This document shows, one piece after another, positions 1 through 9,114 of a stretch of DNA of 64,000 nucleotides. The notes under the pieces were generated by a model, which ran no database searches, was not told the origin of the DNA, and worked only from the letters and a program-made list of their open reading frames with translations. The stretch covers positions 62,001-126,000 of the forward strand of contig NZ_LZGM01000118.1 in assembly GCF_001690195.1 (NCBI RefSeq), written 5' to 3'. Numbering within the stretch: position 1 is the first letter of the stretch; the number at the start of each line of letters is the position of its first letter. The position numbers and the translations under genes were made by a program. Source of the DNA: Gilliamella sp. wkB108 (GTDB lineage: Bacteria; Pseudomonadota; Gammaproteobacteria; Enterobacterales; Orbaceae).

Positions 1-21
1 AGGATTATTTACCTGATAATA

Positions 22-1395
22 TTAATGTTGAGAAAACCAATTTAACTTTTCTCGTAGTGCTACAACCGGCCCAATAATGATTAAACTTGGACTACAAGCT
101 TGTATAGAGAGTTGGGCTAGATTACTCAATACGCCAGAGATGACTTTCTGTTTAGTTGTAGTACCCTCTTCAACAATGGCTACAGGTGTATTGATATCCA
201 TACCATGTTTAATTAATTGTTTTCCAATATTTTCTGCTTGTGATAGCCCCATGTAAAATACCAACGTCTGTTTTTCAGCAGCTAAACTTTGCCAATCAAG
301 ATGACTGCCATCTTTCAAATGACCGGTGACTAAACGAACACTATGGGCATAATTCCGATGTGTTAACGGTATTCCACTATAGGCCGAACATCCGGAAGCA
401 GCGGTGATCCCCGGTACAACAGAAAAAGGAATATCTGCATTAAACAGGGTTTCAAGCTCTTCGCCTCCACGACCAAAAATAAAAGGGTCACCTCCTTTTA
501 AACGCACCACACGCTTACCTTTTTGAGCCTGCTCTAACAGTATTTGATTAATTTGTTCTTGTGGCACACAGTGAAATCCCGGACGTTTCCCAACAAATAT
601 TCGTTGAGCGTCACGACGTGCAAGATCCATAATTTCATCAGAGACTAACCTATCGTAAACAATAATATCAGCTTGTTGGATCTGTTGTAGACCTTTTAAG
701 GTTAATAATCCTGCATCACCCGGTCCCGCACCGACTAAAACGACTTCACCTCGATAATCAAGCGAGGTATCAAACAATTCATTTGTTATTTTCTCGACAT
801 GTTCGAAATCTTTATTTGCCAGCGCTTGAGCTAATCTATCATGAGCGAACAATTTTTCCCAAAATCGACGGCGCTCAGCTATTGTTTGGTAAGTGGTTTT
901 TACTTTATTACGCAGATAACCTGCATATTTAGCTAATTGCCCTAAATGTTGCGGTAAAATTGATTCTAATTTTTCACGTAATAGACGTGCTAAAACAGGC
1001 GCATGACCTTCTGATGATACAGCAACCATAATGGGAGAACGATCAATAATTGAGGGCATAATGAAACTCGCATCTTTCGGAGAATCAACCACATTACAAA
1101 AAATACAACGATTTTCAGCTTCAATACTCACTTTTTGGTTAGTTTCTTGACTATCAGTAGCTGCGATAACTAACCATTTCTTATTAAGTAATTCGGCACT
1201 AAATTCACCTTGAACCAAAACTAATTTTTTCTGAGCATTCCAACACATGAATTGTTCGTTAAATGTTTGCGCATTAACCGTAAGTTTGGCACCAGCTTCA
1301 AGTAATAATCGAGCTTTTCGTTCAGCAATTTCACCGCCACCAACTAATAGGCATTCACGATTTTCTAACTTACAAAATAGGGGTAAATAATCCAT
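22..1395 (-). CDS. cysG: Sirohaem synthase CysG (trifunctional)
   Basis: CysG makes sirohaem from uroporphyrinogen III. The C-terminal half (from about residue 217) is the SAM-dependent uroporphyrinogen methyltransferase, with the VGAGPGD motif and a [13 protein letters not shown] segment. The N-terminal half is the NAD-dependent precorrin-2 dehydrogenase/ferrochelatase, with the VGGG nucleotide-binding loop near residue 18. The length of 457 residues equals that of the enteric enzyme. It is the last gene of the nirBDC-cysG cluster, which makes sense because NirB needs sirohaem. A 251-bp gap separates it from nirC, so it may have its own promoter. A GAGG lies just upstream of the ATG. Identification is secure. 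Confidence 0.96.
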   Translation of the reverse strand: MDYLPLFCKLENRECLLVGGGEIAERKARLLLEAGAKLTVNAQTFNEQFMCWNAQKKLVLVQGEFSAELLNKKWLVIAATDSQETNQKVSIEAENRCIFCNVVDSPKDASFIMPSIIDRSPIMVAVSSEGHAPVLARLLREKLESILPQHLGQLAKYAGYLRNKVKTTYQTIAERRRFWEKLFAHDRLAQALANKDFEHVEKITNELFDTSLDYRGEVVLVGAGPGDAGLLTLKGLQQIQQADIIVYDRLVSDEIMDLARRDAQRIFVGKRPGFHCVPQEQINQILLEQAQKGKRVVRLKGGDPFIFGRGGEELETLFNADIPFSVVPGITAASGCSAYSGIPLTHRNYAHSVRLVTGHLKDGSHLDWQSLAAEKQTLVFYMGLSQAENIGKQLIKHGMDINTPVAIVEEGTTTKQKVISGVLSNLAQLSIQACSPSLIIIGPVVALREKLNWFSQH

Positions 1396-1646
1396 AGTAC
1401 CTCAAAATAGAAAATTATCTGTTAAATGTTCAGTGCCAACTCTGTTTTAAATATACAACCTTATTGATTATTCTATTTTTTGTACCACGTCATTTGGAGG
1501 AACATTAACTTCACTAAAACAAAAGTTGTCATAGGTAATTTATATTTTATATTTTTATAAGCGGTTGATTGTTATCTACAATGTATTAACAACCACCGCT
1601 ATTTGTTATTCTTAGGATCGCGATAAGGTATCTTTATCGGATAAAT

Positions 1647-2414
1647 TTAGGGTCTTTCGGATTTGGGCGTACTATACCAATAGCCTAGCCCCATAAATGC
1701 TACCCCCGATACAATATTACCCAATGATACCCATAGCAGGTTGTGACCAATACCGAGTAATGTGTAAGCTTCGCTGTGGTGACCAAACCAAGACAAAGCA
1801 AATAAAGTCATATTAGCAACCGAGTGTTCATAACCGCAGGCGATAAAGGCAAGTAAACACCACCAGATAGCAATAAATTTCGCACTTCCCTCTACCCGAT
1901 TGGCCATCCAAATTGCTAAACAGACTAACCAGTTACATAAGATCCCTCTAAAAAATAGTGCAGATGCTGAAGCCGATGTTTTAGCTAACGCGGCAGTATG
2001 AACTAAACTGGTATCTGTTGAAAGTAAAGGGGTCGCAGCATAAAAGTACAATGCAGCAACTAAAATTGAACCTAATAAGTTACCTAACCAAGTTTGCGGT
2101 AGTATTAACCACATCTGAAGATGTGTGATTTTTTTACATTTCACACCAAAGGTTAAAAACATGGTATGTCCGGTAAATAATTCAGATCCAGCAATAACCA
2201 CTAATGTTAATGCAATACCAAAGGTCGCACCCATAACTAAAGGTCTAATAGAAGGATCAAGAAGATTTCCTAAAGTGAAAATTAAGATAATACCTAATCC
2301 CACATATGCTCCAGCCATAGCGGAACTTAGCCAAAATCCACAAGGATTCGTTTTTGCTAAACGAACAATACGCGCTGCATTAGTCGCGCATTTATTAATA
2401 GTTTCAGTATACAT
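1647..2414 (-). CDS. nirC: Nitrite transporter NirC (formate/nitrite transporter family)
   Basis: This is a polytopic inner-membrane channel of the FNT family, which moves nitrite across the membrane for reduction by NirBD. The 255 residues show about six hydrophobic segments, and the N-terminal region (ATNAARIVRLAKTNP, then a first membrane helix) is typical of NirC. It lies 26 bp downstream of nirD in the same direction, giving the enteric order nirB-nirD-nirC-cysG. Substrate is inferred from family and context. A formate channel is much less likely because it is embedded in the nitrite operon. Confidence 0.94.
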   Translation of the reverse strand: MYTETINKCATNAARIVRLAKTNPCGFWLSSAMAGAYVGLGIILIFTLGNLLDPSIRPLVMGATFGIALTLVVIAGSELFTGHTMFLTFGVKCKKITHLQMWLILPQTWLGNLLGSILVAALYFYAATPLLSTDTSLVHTAALAKTSASASALFFRGILCNWLVCLAIWMANRVEGSAKFIAIWWCLLAFIACGYEHSVANMTLFALSWFGHHSEAYTLLGIGHNLLWVSLGNIVSGVAFMGLGYWYSTPKSERP

Positions 2415-2440
2415 AATTAGTTAACCTTTAAAATTTGCTG

Positions 2441-2773
2441 TTAATGTGATTTTACTTGCACAAATCCATCGTCATTAACTTTCACTTCATAATGTGCAAC
2501 CGAGTGTTGTTCATCTTCCAAACAAAAACCGTCTTTTAAACGAAAACGTTGTTTCTTTAAAGGGCTGGCAACCCATAACTGATTTTCATGCTGGCTGATA
2601 ATACCGCGCGATAAAACACTCGCTTTGGCAAACGGATCGATATTACTAATGGCATAAAGTTCACCATTGTTATAAGGACGAAAAATAGCAACATGATCAT
2701 TCCCCACCAGTGCGCAAACACCTGTTTCGGGCAGAATATCATCAAGTTTGCAAACAGTTACCCATTGACTCAT
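2441..2773 (-). CDS. nirD: Nitrite reductase [NAD(P)H] small subunit
   Basis: NirD is the small, Rieske-fold subunit of cytoplasmic NADH-dependent nitrite reductase, which reduces nitrite to ammonium together with NirB. The 110-residue length is normal for the family. As in other NirD proteins, the Cys/His ligands of a true Rieske cluster are not evident. The start codon overlaps the nirB stop in an ATGA arrangement, which indicates translational coupling and equal expression of the two subunits. GGAG lies upstream of the ATG inside the end of nirB. Confidence 0.95.
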   Translation of the reverse strand: MSQWVTVCKLDDILPETGVCALVGNDHVAIFRPYNNGELYAISNIDPFAKASVLSRGIISQHENQLWVASPLKKQRFRLKDGFCLEDEQHSVAHYEVKVNDDGFVQVKSH

Positions 2774-5298
2774 ATTATTCTCCTAACATTTATTTGACGT
2801 TCAGCTTCTGTAGCTGGGCGGTGTTGATCACGTTCTGGAACAAATTGAACATTTTCATCGCGTTTATCACTGTTAATGAAATGTGCGAATCGTCGTTGAT
2901 TTTCAGAATGTTCAACAGTCTCTGTCCATTCACATACCATTAATTTACGCAAGCGAGCCATTTCACTTTCGAGTTCTGCATTAATACCTAACTTATTATC
3001 AATAATTACGCTACGTAAATAATCCATTCCACCTTCTAAATTTTCAAGCCAGACGGAGGTTCGTTGTAATTTATCTGCGGTGCGAATATAGAAAATAATA
3101 AAACGATCTATGTATTGAATTAAGGTGTTTTTATCCAAATCTGCTGCCAATAAGTCTGCATGACGTGGTTTCATACCACCATTACCACATACATAAAGAT
3201 TCCAACCTTTTTCTGTCGCAATAATACCAATATCTTTACCTTGAGCTTCTGCACATTCACGAGTACAACCTGAGACACCCAATTTGAATTTATGTGGTGC
3301 GCGAATACCTTTATAGCGGTTTTCCAGTTCAATACCCAAGCCGACACTATCACCCACACCATATCGACACCAAGTACTACCTACACAGGTTTTAGCCATT
3401 CTTAAGGCTTTGGCATAAGCGTGACCACTTTCAAAACCGGCCGCGATAAGTTCTTTCCAAATAGCTGGAAGATCATCTTTTTGCGCACCAAATAGACCAA
3501 TACGTTGTGATCCAGTAATTTTAGAATAGAGGTGATATTTTTTGGCGATGTTACCAATAGCAATTAATCCTTCTGGTGTGATTTCGCCACCAGCACTTCT
3601 TGGGATGACCGAATATGTACCGTTTTTTTGAATATTACCTAAGAAAATATCATTGCTATCTTGTAGAGGAATTAAATCTTGTTTAAGCACATACTCATTC
3701 CAACACGATGCTAATAAAGAAGCGACTATCGGCTTACAAATTTCACAACCATAGCCATTACCATGTTTTTTAATGACTTCATCAAATGACCTTAAACCTT
3801 CAAAACGAATTAGATGATACAACTCCTGACGGGAATATTTAAAATGTTCACATAATGCATGACTTACTTCAATACCTTGTTTTTTTAATTCTAAATTAAG
3901 AATTTGTGTCACTAATGGGATACAACCACCACACCCTGTCCCCGCTTTTGTTTCTGCTTTAATTGCAGCTACAGTATGGCATCCGGCTTTTATCGCATTA
4001 ATAATCTTCTCTTTACTTACATCAAAACAAGAACAGATTTGCGCCGAGTCAGGAAGCGCTTCAACCCCCATTGCCGGTTTAGCGCCAGCATGGGACGGGA
4101 GTATTAATGTATCTGGATGCTCAGGTAACTCCATATTATTCAGCATTAATTGTAATAAGTTACTATAATCTGCTGTATCGCCAACTAACACTGCGCCCAA
4201 TAATTGTTTATTATCATTAGACACAACTAATTTTTTATAAACAGGGACATTTTCATCTAAATAAATGTAACTCCGACTTCCGGTCGTTTTAGCTTTAGCA
4301 TCACCGATACTACCTACATCCACCCCCATAAGTTTCAATTTGGCGCTCATATCTGCGCCCGCAAATTGGATTGTTTCACCCATTAAGTGGCCTAATGCAA
4401 CTTGAGCCATTTTATAACCAGGCGCAACTAAACCAAAAACCTTACCTTGCCAACAAGCACATTCACCAATAGCATAAATATCTGGATCAGATGTTTGGCA
4501 AAAATCATTAATGACTATGCCACCTCGAGTACCCATTTCGAGTTCACACTCTTTGGCTAATTTATCATTGGGCCTGATACCTGTTGAAAACACGATAAAA
4601 TCGATTTCGAGTGAAGAACCATCTGCAAATTGCATGACTTTACCGTTAGGCGTATGAATGATTTCTTGGGTATTTTTACTGGTATGAACTTTAACACCCA
4701 TCTCTTCGATTTTTCGGCGTAACTGTTCACCACCCATAACATCAAGTTGTTCTGCCATTAAGACTGGCGCAAATTCAACTACATGAGTTTCCATGCCTAA
4801 ATTTTTCATCGCACCTGCGGCTTCAAGTCCTAATAAACCACCACCAACAACAACGCCTGTTTTACAATGGCTAGCACACTCTTTTATAGCATTAAGATCT
4901 TCGATGGTACGATAAACAAAACAGTCTGGGCCATTAGCACCTTTGATAGGTGGAACCCAAGGATGAGAGCCTGTAGCAATAATCAATTTATCATAGGCAA
5001 CAATTCTACCTGTCTGCGAATGTACCTCTTTACGTTGGCGATTGATTAAGATCGCGCGTTCACTCAATAAAATATTGATATTGTTTTCTTCGTATAATCC
5101 TTCACGTACCAAAGAAAGCGCTTCAGCAGTATGATCGGAAAAATAAGAAGAGAGGTGTACTCTGTCGTAGGCAAGACGAGGTTCTTCGCAAAAGATAGTA
5201 ATGTTAAACTGATCGGACTGCATTTTATCAATTAACTCTTCAATAAAACGATGTCCGACCATCCCATTACCGATAATAACGAGATTGGTTTTACTCAT
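2770..5298 (-). CDS. nirB: Nitrite reductase [NAD(P)H] large subunit
   Basis: NirB is the catalytic subunit of the assimilatory/detoxifying cytoplasmic nitrite reductase. From the N-terminus there is an FAD/NADH oxidoreductase domain (VIIGNGMVGHRF, later VVVGGGLLGLEAAG), a BFD-like [2Fe-2S] domain (CSCF, then GTGCGGC) and a C-terminal sirohaem/[4Fe-4S] domain with two paired cysteine motifs (CVGSTWC and CTRECAEAQ). The start chosen is the ATG at 5298, giving 842 residues. It has GGAG at good spacing and begins MSKTNLVIIGNG like family members. A longer frame opening at 5325 adds nine residues with no homology. It is the first gene of nirBDC-cysG. Confidence 0.96.
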   Translation of the reverse strand: MSKTNLVIIGNGMVGHRFIEELIDKMQSDQFNITIFCEEPRLAYDRVHLSSYFSDHTAEALSLVREGLYEENNINILLSERAILINRQRKEVHSQTGRIVAYDKLIIATGSHPWVPPIKGANGPDCFVYRTIEDLNAIKECASHCKTGVVVGGGLLGLEAAGAMKNLGMETHVVEFAPVLMAEQLDVMGGEQLRRKIEEMGVKVHTSKNTQEIIHTPNGKVMQFADGSSLEIDFIVFSTGIRPNDKLAKECELEMGTRGGIVINDFCQTSDPDIYAIGECACWQGKVFGLVAPGYKMAQVALGHLMGETIQFAGADMSAKLKLMGVDVGSIGDAKAKTTGSRSYIYLDENVPVYKKLVVSNDNKQLLGAVLVGDTADYSNLLQLMLNNMELPEHPDTLILPSHAGAKPAMGVEALPDSAQICSCFDVSKEKIINAIKAGCHTVAAIKAETKAGTGCGGCIPLVTQILNLELKKQGIEVSHALCEHFKYSRQELYHLIRFEGLRSFDEVIKKHGNGYGCEICKPIVASLLASCWNEYVLKQDLIPLQDSNDIFLGNIQKNGTYSVIPRSAGGEITPEGLIAIGNIAKKYHLYSKITGSQRIGLFGAQKDDLPAIWKELIAAGFESGHAYAKALRMAKTCVGSTWCRYGVGDSVGLGIELENRYKGIRAPHKFKLGVSGCTRECAEAQGKDIGIIATEKGWNLYVCGNGGMKPRHADLLAADLDKNTLIQYIDRFIIFYIRTADKLQRTSVWLENLEGGMDYLRSVIIDNKLGINAELESEMARLRKLMVCEWTETVEHSENQRRFAHFINSDKRDENVQFVPERDQHRPATEAERQINVRRII

Positions 5299-5391
5299 AA
5301 CAAACTCCAATTCTATTTTATTCAATTATTTAATTTTTATTCTCTCCACATTGTATGAAACTTTGTACAGAATATAATTACCCTCAAGGAT

Positions 5392-5407
5392 TACCACTTT
5401 AGTAGTA
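5392..5407. promoter_or_regulatory. NarL/NarP-like 7-2-7 palindrome upstream of nirB
   Basis: TACCACT-TT-AGTAGTA is an inverted pair of heptamers spaced by 2 bp. Each heptamer matches six of seven positions of the NarL/NarP consensus TACYYMT. It lies about 95 bp upstream of the nirB start, and enteric nirB promoters carry a NarL/NarP site. The AT-rich stretch just downstream on the minus strand could hold the -10 element. I found no full FNR palindrome, only TTGAT half-sites. The site is inferred from the sequence alone. Confidence 0.4.
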
Positions 5408-5910
5408 ATCGAATTAAGATACATAAAATCAATTTGTTATGAATATTGACTTGTTAATTTAATCAACAGTGATCAACAAAGGTTAACTTACCTACGTTTT
5501 TTTACTGAGAGAGGATGATTTTATCAATCATGGTGTTAATAACATTATAGGCTATTAATCTTTTACAATTATTTATCTTATCTATGATAAGCTTGCCGAT
5601 TAATATTGAAGATAGATGAATGACTAAGCAAAAGTTAAGATTTATAAAAATTAATTGACCATTCCTTGACTCACAAATTCATTCATTAAATATGAGTAAG
5701 ATGCAGGGCAATTAAGAGATTATTAATGTGTGCAATTTACAAAATTTTATTAACTTTATCGTAGGTTATTTGTAGCTGATAATGATGATAAAGAAGTATA
5801 AAAAACCCAATTAATGAATAAGTAAGCGAATAAAAATATCTATTAAAAATGATTGCAAATTAAAATTAAAACATTATAATTAGCCGACTAAATAAATTGG
5901 GTGATAATAA
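5408..5910. other. AT-rich intergenic region between nirB and the MarR gene
   Basis: About 500 bp separate the divergent nirB and MarR genes. I see no coding frame with a ribosome-binding site, no tRNA and no strong terminator. The sequence is very AT-rich, with scattered TTGAT/ATCAA half-sites near 5449-5476. A TATAAT hexamer at about 5874-5879 lies immediately before the MarR gene leader. Confidence 0.5.
5881..5897 (+). promoter_or_regulatory. Shared leader motif, copy 1 (MarR gene)
   Basis: TAGCCGACTAAATAAAT sits between a TATAAT and the start of the MarR gene. It recurs with one mismatch at 6456-6472 before the HlyD gene. The duplication in front of both genes of this locus makes it a candidate operator for the MarR-type regulator, covering the transcription start. 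This is inference. Confidence 0.35.
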
Positions 5911-6411
5911 TTGAATTACAATTCAAGGATACTTCCTTCTCGTGAAACATTAGCACGAGCGCAAAGATTTAATAATGAAGACATCGTCGATGTTTCTGGC
6001 GTTGATTTAGTTTTAAGTTTGATTACAACTGCCGATTTAATTCGTTCAAACATTTACGCTCAATTAGCTAAAGATTACGATGTATCTGAAGGGAAATTTG
6101 CCTTATTAATGTCATTGTTTTCAGAAGGTGAAACTTGTGCTGGTGATCTGGCATTACGAATAGGTGTAACAGCTGCGACCGTATCAGTAATGGTTAAACG
6201 CATGCTGGTTGCACCAGAGCCTTTAATCTCAATGACAAAAAACGGTGAAGACGGTCGTTCACGTTTAATAGCATTAACTCCTGCAGGTGTGAATCTTATT
6301 CAAAATGCATTACCCAATCACCTTAAATCGATTCGTGCTTTTGCTCAGGTTCTAAATCCTCAAGAACAAGAATCCTTAATATTAATGTTACGTAAATTGT
6401 TACGAAAATAA
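5911..6411 (+). CDS. MarR family transcriptional regulator
   Basis: A 166-residue winged-helix regulator of the MarR family. The HTH spans roughly residues 60-110 (CAGDLALRIGVTAATVSVMVKRM), followed by the wing with DGRSRLIALTPAG, a near-universal MarR signature. Flanking helices would form the dimer interface. The assigned start is a TTG preceded by GGGTGA, and I see no better ATG nearby. It lies 78 bp upstream of a HlyD-type fusion protein and an ABC-2 permease in the same direction. It therefore probably controls that exporter in response to a small ligand; the ligand cannot be told from sequence. Confidence 0.85.
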   Translation: MNYNSRILPSRETLARAQRFNNEDIVDVSGVDLVLSLITTADLIRSNIYAQLAKDYDVSEGKFALLMSLFSEGETCAGDLALRIGVTAATVSVMVKRMLVAPEPLISMTKNGEDGRSRLIALTPAGVNLIQNALPNHLKSIRAFAQVLNPQEQESLILMLRKLLRK

Positions 6412-6455
6412 TTAACTTTAAAAGATTTAAAGTGACCTTATTTTACTTAAATACT

Positions 6456-6472
6456 TAGCTGACTAAATAAAT
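6456..6472 (+). promoter_or_regulatory. Shared leader motif, copy 2 (HlyD gene)
   Basis: TAGCTGACTAAATAAAT lies 18 bp before the HlyD-type gene and matches 16 of 17 bases of the element at 5881-5897 in the MarR gene leader. A second promoter for the exporter genes, under the same control as the regulator, is the simplest reading. Confidence 0.35.
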
Positions 6473-6489
6473 GGAAAATAAGCTAGATT

Positions 6490-7614
6490 ATGAAAAAAAA
6501 TATCAAAATTCCTGTTATATTTTTACTATTACTTACGTTTGGATCATGTTTAATTTACTTTGGTTCAAGAAATGATGCGGTTACTGTAGCTAAAAGCATT
6601 AAATCCGGGGTATTAACCGCTGATGAAGTCAATGTTGCTTTCGAAAATGTGGGAGGTAAAGTCATCAAACGTTTTGTACAAGAATCACAACTTGTAAAAA
6701 AGGGTGATGCTTTAATGCAGTTAGATGATATTGATACCAAAATAGCTATTGAGCGCCTTACTGCACTTGTTGATAGCCAACAAGCCTCTGTGAATCAAGA
6801 GCAAGCAGCGATCGAAATAGCGGTGAATGATACAAATCTTACTGAATTATCTACTTGGCGTAAAATTGAAGAGGTTCAAGCCAATTTAGAGGCTGCGCAA
6901 TCGGCTCGTGATTTAGCTAACACTGAATATGCTCGACATACACAACTACGTAAGACGGGAGGTACATCACAGTCGCAACTAGATAGTACCCGTAACACTT
7001 ATGTTGCAACCAAAATGCAAGTAGTACAAATTGAGAGTCAATTAGCCACATTGATGATCGGTGCTACACCTGAACAAATTCGTCAGTTCGAACAAACCAA
7101 AAGTGCGACAGGTATGACGTTACAATCTATCACGATTGCAAGACAAAAAATCGAAAATCGTCAAAATCAATTAGCACAACTCAAAGCACAATTAATGCAA
7201 GCGGAAGCAGAGTTGAAACAACTACAGGTAAATTATCAACGACTTACTTTAGTTGCACCTGAAAATGGTAAAGTACTAAAAATTATGTATGAAGATGGTG
7301 AAGTCGTGCCAAACGGCGCTCCGGCAGTATTATTAGAAACTGATCGCAAATATGTTGATATTTATGTCAACGAAAAAATGGTCAATGATTATCAACCCGG
7401 AACATCTGTCACCGCCAACGTCATCGCATTAAATAAAGAGGTGAAAGGCGTTATCCGTTTTGCGACAGCAGCACCTTCTTTTGCTGACTTACGAATGACA
7501 CGAGAAAGAGGACAAGCCGATTTAACCTCTTATCAAGTCAGAATTTATATCGAACCGATTCCACAACTACTAACCGGAATGACACTTGAGGTCGATGATG
7601 CAAAACATCATTAA
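6490..7614 (+). CDS. HlyD family periplasmic adaptor (membrane fusion protein)
   Basis: A 374-residue membrane fusion protein. One N-terminal membrane anchor (about residues 7-24) is followed by the first half of a lipoyl-like domain (NVAFENVGGKVIKRFVQE). A long Gln/Ala-rich alpha-hairpin spans roughly residues 80-245. The second lipoyl half and a beta-barrel follow (LVAPENGKVLKIMYEDGEVV). Such adaptors link an inner-membrane exporter to an outer-membrane channel. It resembles the YhiI/YbhG group that partners ABC-2 exporters. Its end overlaps the downstream permease gene, so the two are translationally coupled. The exported substrate is unknown. Confidence 0.88.
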   Translation: MKKNIKIPVIFLLLLTFGSCLIYFGSRNDAVTVAKSIKSGVLTADEVNVAFENVGGKVIKRFVQESQLVKKGDALMQLDDIDTKIAIERLTALVDSQQASVNQEQAAIEIAVNDTNLTELSTWRKIEEVQANLEAAQSARDLANTEYARHTQLRKTGGTSQSQLDSTRNTYVATKMQVVQIESQLATLMIGATPEQIRQFEQTKSATGMTLQSITIARQKIENRQNQLAQLKAQLMQAEAELKQLQVNYQRLTLVAPENGKVLKIMYEDGEVVPNGAPAVLLETDRKYVDIYVNEKMVNDYQPGTSVTANVIALNKEVKGVIRFATAAPSFADLRMTRERGQADLTSYQVRIYIEPIPQLLTGMTLEVDDAKHH

Positions 7615-8755
7615 ATCTATTTTAGAAGAGCTTGATGCAATGTTATCAGGCCATTTTATACCTTACTATAAAGTTTCGCTTGGATTAGCGGCTATTATTG
7701 CGCTAATCTTTTCCTTAGTATTAAGTCATGGTGCAGTTTTTGAAGGAAAAATTGCCGTTATTGATCTGGATGCTTCTAATTATTCAACTGAATTAATTAG
7801 CAAAATTAATACTTCGCCTTATATTGAAGTATCTGAAGTGATCAGATCTCCGGTAAATCCAATACCACTTGTTTCACATGATCGTAATTTAGGTGTGTTA
7901 TATATTCCTAAAGGTTTGGAGAAAAGTTTAAAAAAAGGTGATCAAACCGTTCGTTTAGGCTATTTTGCCGATGATACTAATGATGCCCAAAATGCTAAAG
8001 TACTTCAAAGTCTCAATGAATATATTCCTGAATTAGGTGCTGAATTAAGTGTTAATCAGGTTGCCGCGCTAGGATTAGGGCGAGATGGTACTGAAGCGGT
8101 ATTATCGCCTATGCAACTTAAAACACGATATATGTTTAATCCAGCTAGCGCTTCAACAATATCAACGATTATTTATTTTGTTTATTTCTTCTCCTCTTTA
8201 ACCTACGGCCTAACCTCGTTAATGATAATTGGTCGTTTAAAAGTAACCGGAATGTGGAATATCGCCTTAGAAAGAGGGCCATTAGCTCTATTAGCCAGAA
8301 CAATTCCTTACGCATTATTCTACACTACCGCATTAACCCTCATTACGGCTCTGTTAGTCAATTTTGGACAACTGCGTTTTGACGGTAATTATTTTGCTTA
8401 TTTACCGAGTGTATTTATGACAGGATTGGCCTTTGGCTGGTTAGGTCTTTTACTTTCTTGGACCACCAATAATCCTGGCGAAGGGGCTAGTCGAATGATT
8501 TTTTTAATTCCGCCTGGATTTATAATGGGCGGATCAACTATGGCTGTAGGTATTATGCCTCTATGGACATATTATCTTAGTCATGCTTTCCCATTAGTTT
8601 GGTTATTCCGTTTTTTCCGAGATTTTGCTATGCGAGGGCGGTCATTAATCGATATGTTAGCAACTTATGGCGCATATATTATCTATTTAAGTATTATTGC
8701 TTTTGTGGTCGTGATGTTTGTTAATCGTGTAACTAAATCGGCTGTAGCATCTTAA
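7595..8755 (+). CDS. ABC-2 type transporter permease (YhhJ/YbhR-like)
   Basis: An inner-membrane ABC-2 family permease of about 386 residues. A first membrane helix lies near residues 25-45, then a large periplasmic domain to about residue 185, then five more hydrophobic segments, which is the usual layout. The ATG at 7595 (or the adjacent one at 7598) follows GAGG within the end of the HlyD gene; a TTG nine bases earlier is less likely. No ATP-binding subunit is encoded next to it, which is unusual. The ATPase may be elsewhere or supplied by another transporter. Function as part of an efflux system is inferred from context. Confidence 0.82.
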   Translation: MMQNIIKSILEELDAMLSGHFIPYYKVSLGLAAIIALIFSLVLSHGAVFEGKIAVIDLDASNYSTELISKINTSPYIEVSEVIRSPVNPIPLVSHDRNLGVLYIPKGLEKSLKKGDQTVRLGYFADDTNDAQNAKVLQSLNEYIPELGAELSVNQVAALGLGRDGTEAVLSPMQLKTRYMFNPASASTISTIIYFVYFFSSLTYGLTSLMIIGRLKVTGMWNIALERGPLALLARTIPYALFYTTALTLITALLVNFGQLRFDGNYFAYLPSVFMTGLAFGWLGLLLSWTTNNPGEGASRMIFLIPPGFIMGGSTMAVGIMPLWTYYLSHAFPLVWLFRFFRDFAMRGRSLIDMLATYGAYIIYLSIIAFVVVMFVNRVTKSAVAS

Positions 8756-8857
8756 TTTTCAAACAGATTAAGATTGTTGTTTCTTAACTCCCTTTTAGTC
8801 AACTTTTAGTCCAGTGGTAAGAAGGGATCACCAACAATAGTGTGACTAAAAACATAA

Positions 8858-8897
8858 AAAGCAGACAATTTATTAATGAAATAAATCGGTCTGCTTT
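8858..8897. terminator. Long bipartite hairpin between convergent genes
   Basis: AAAGCAGAC pairs with GTCTGCTTT, and inside it ATTTATT pairs with AATAAAT around an AATGA loop, giving 16 base pairs in two blocks. It lies between convergent genes, consistent with a transcription end for either. No strong T-run follows, so terminator activity is uncertain. Confidence 0.45.
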
Positions 8898-9065
8898 GAC
8901 TTAATAATTTAACGGATATTTGCATGAAAATGGATTTTTTGAAAAAACTATTTTATCAACGATCGGTCAAAAATAGAGGTTTAGTAGCCTAGTATTATTT
9001 CGTGTAATCATCTTAACAGCATAATATATAAGTCAAACTTGTTGATTTTGTTAATTTTTACTATC

Positions 9066-9101
9066 AAGATGTTTCAGGAAAAGGCTACGTTTTAATATAA
9101 A
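9066..9101. repeat. Dispersed 36-bp element, copy 1
   Basis: The stretch begins AAGATGTTTCAGGAAA and ends ATATAAA. By eye it matches a second site at 54483-54518 at about 28 of 36 positions, without gaps. Both copies are intergenic. It may be a short interspersed repeat or a shared binding site. Confidence 0.4.
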
Positions 9102-9114
9102 CCACTTGTCACAC

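Larger units (their letters stand above)
8756..9114. other. Intergenic region after the exporter genes
   Basis: This 359-bp gap separates the convergent permease and hxpA genes. It holds a long AT-rich hairpin (8858-8897) and one copy of a 36-bp dispersed element (9066-9101), both listed separately. I see no coding frame. Confidence 0.5.

Noticed and set aside
2125-2424. Plus-strand open frame opposite nirC
   Set aside because: It is the shadow of the nirC membrane-coding sequence, with no start signal or family resemblance.
5299-5480. Full FNR site upstream of nirB
   Set aside because: Only TTGAT/ATCAA half-sites occur; none pairs at the required four-base spacing.
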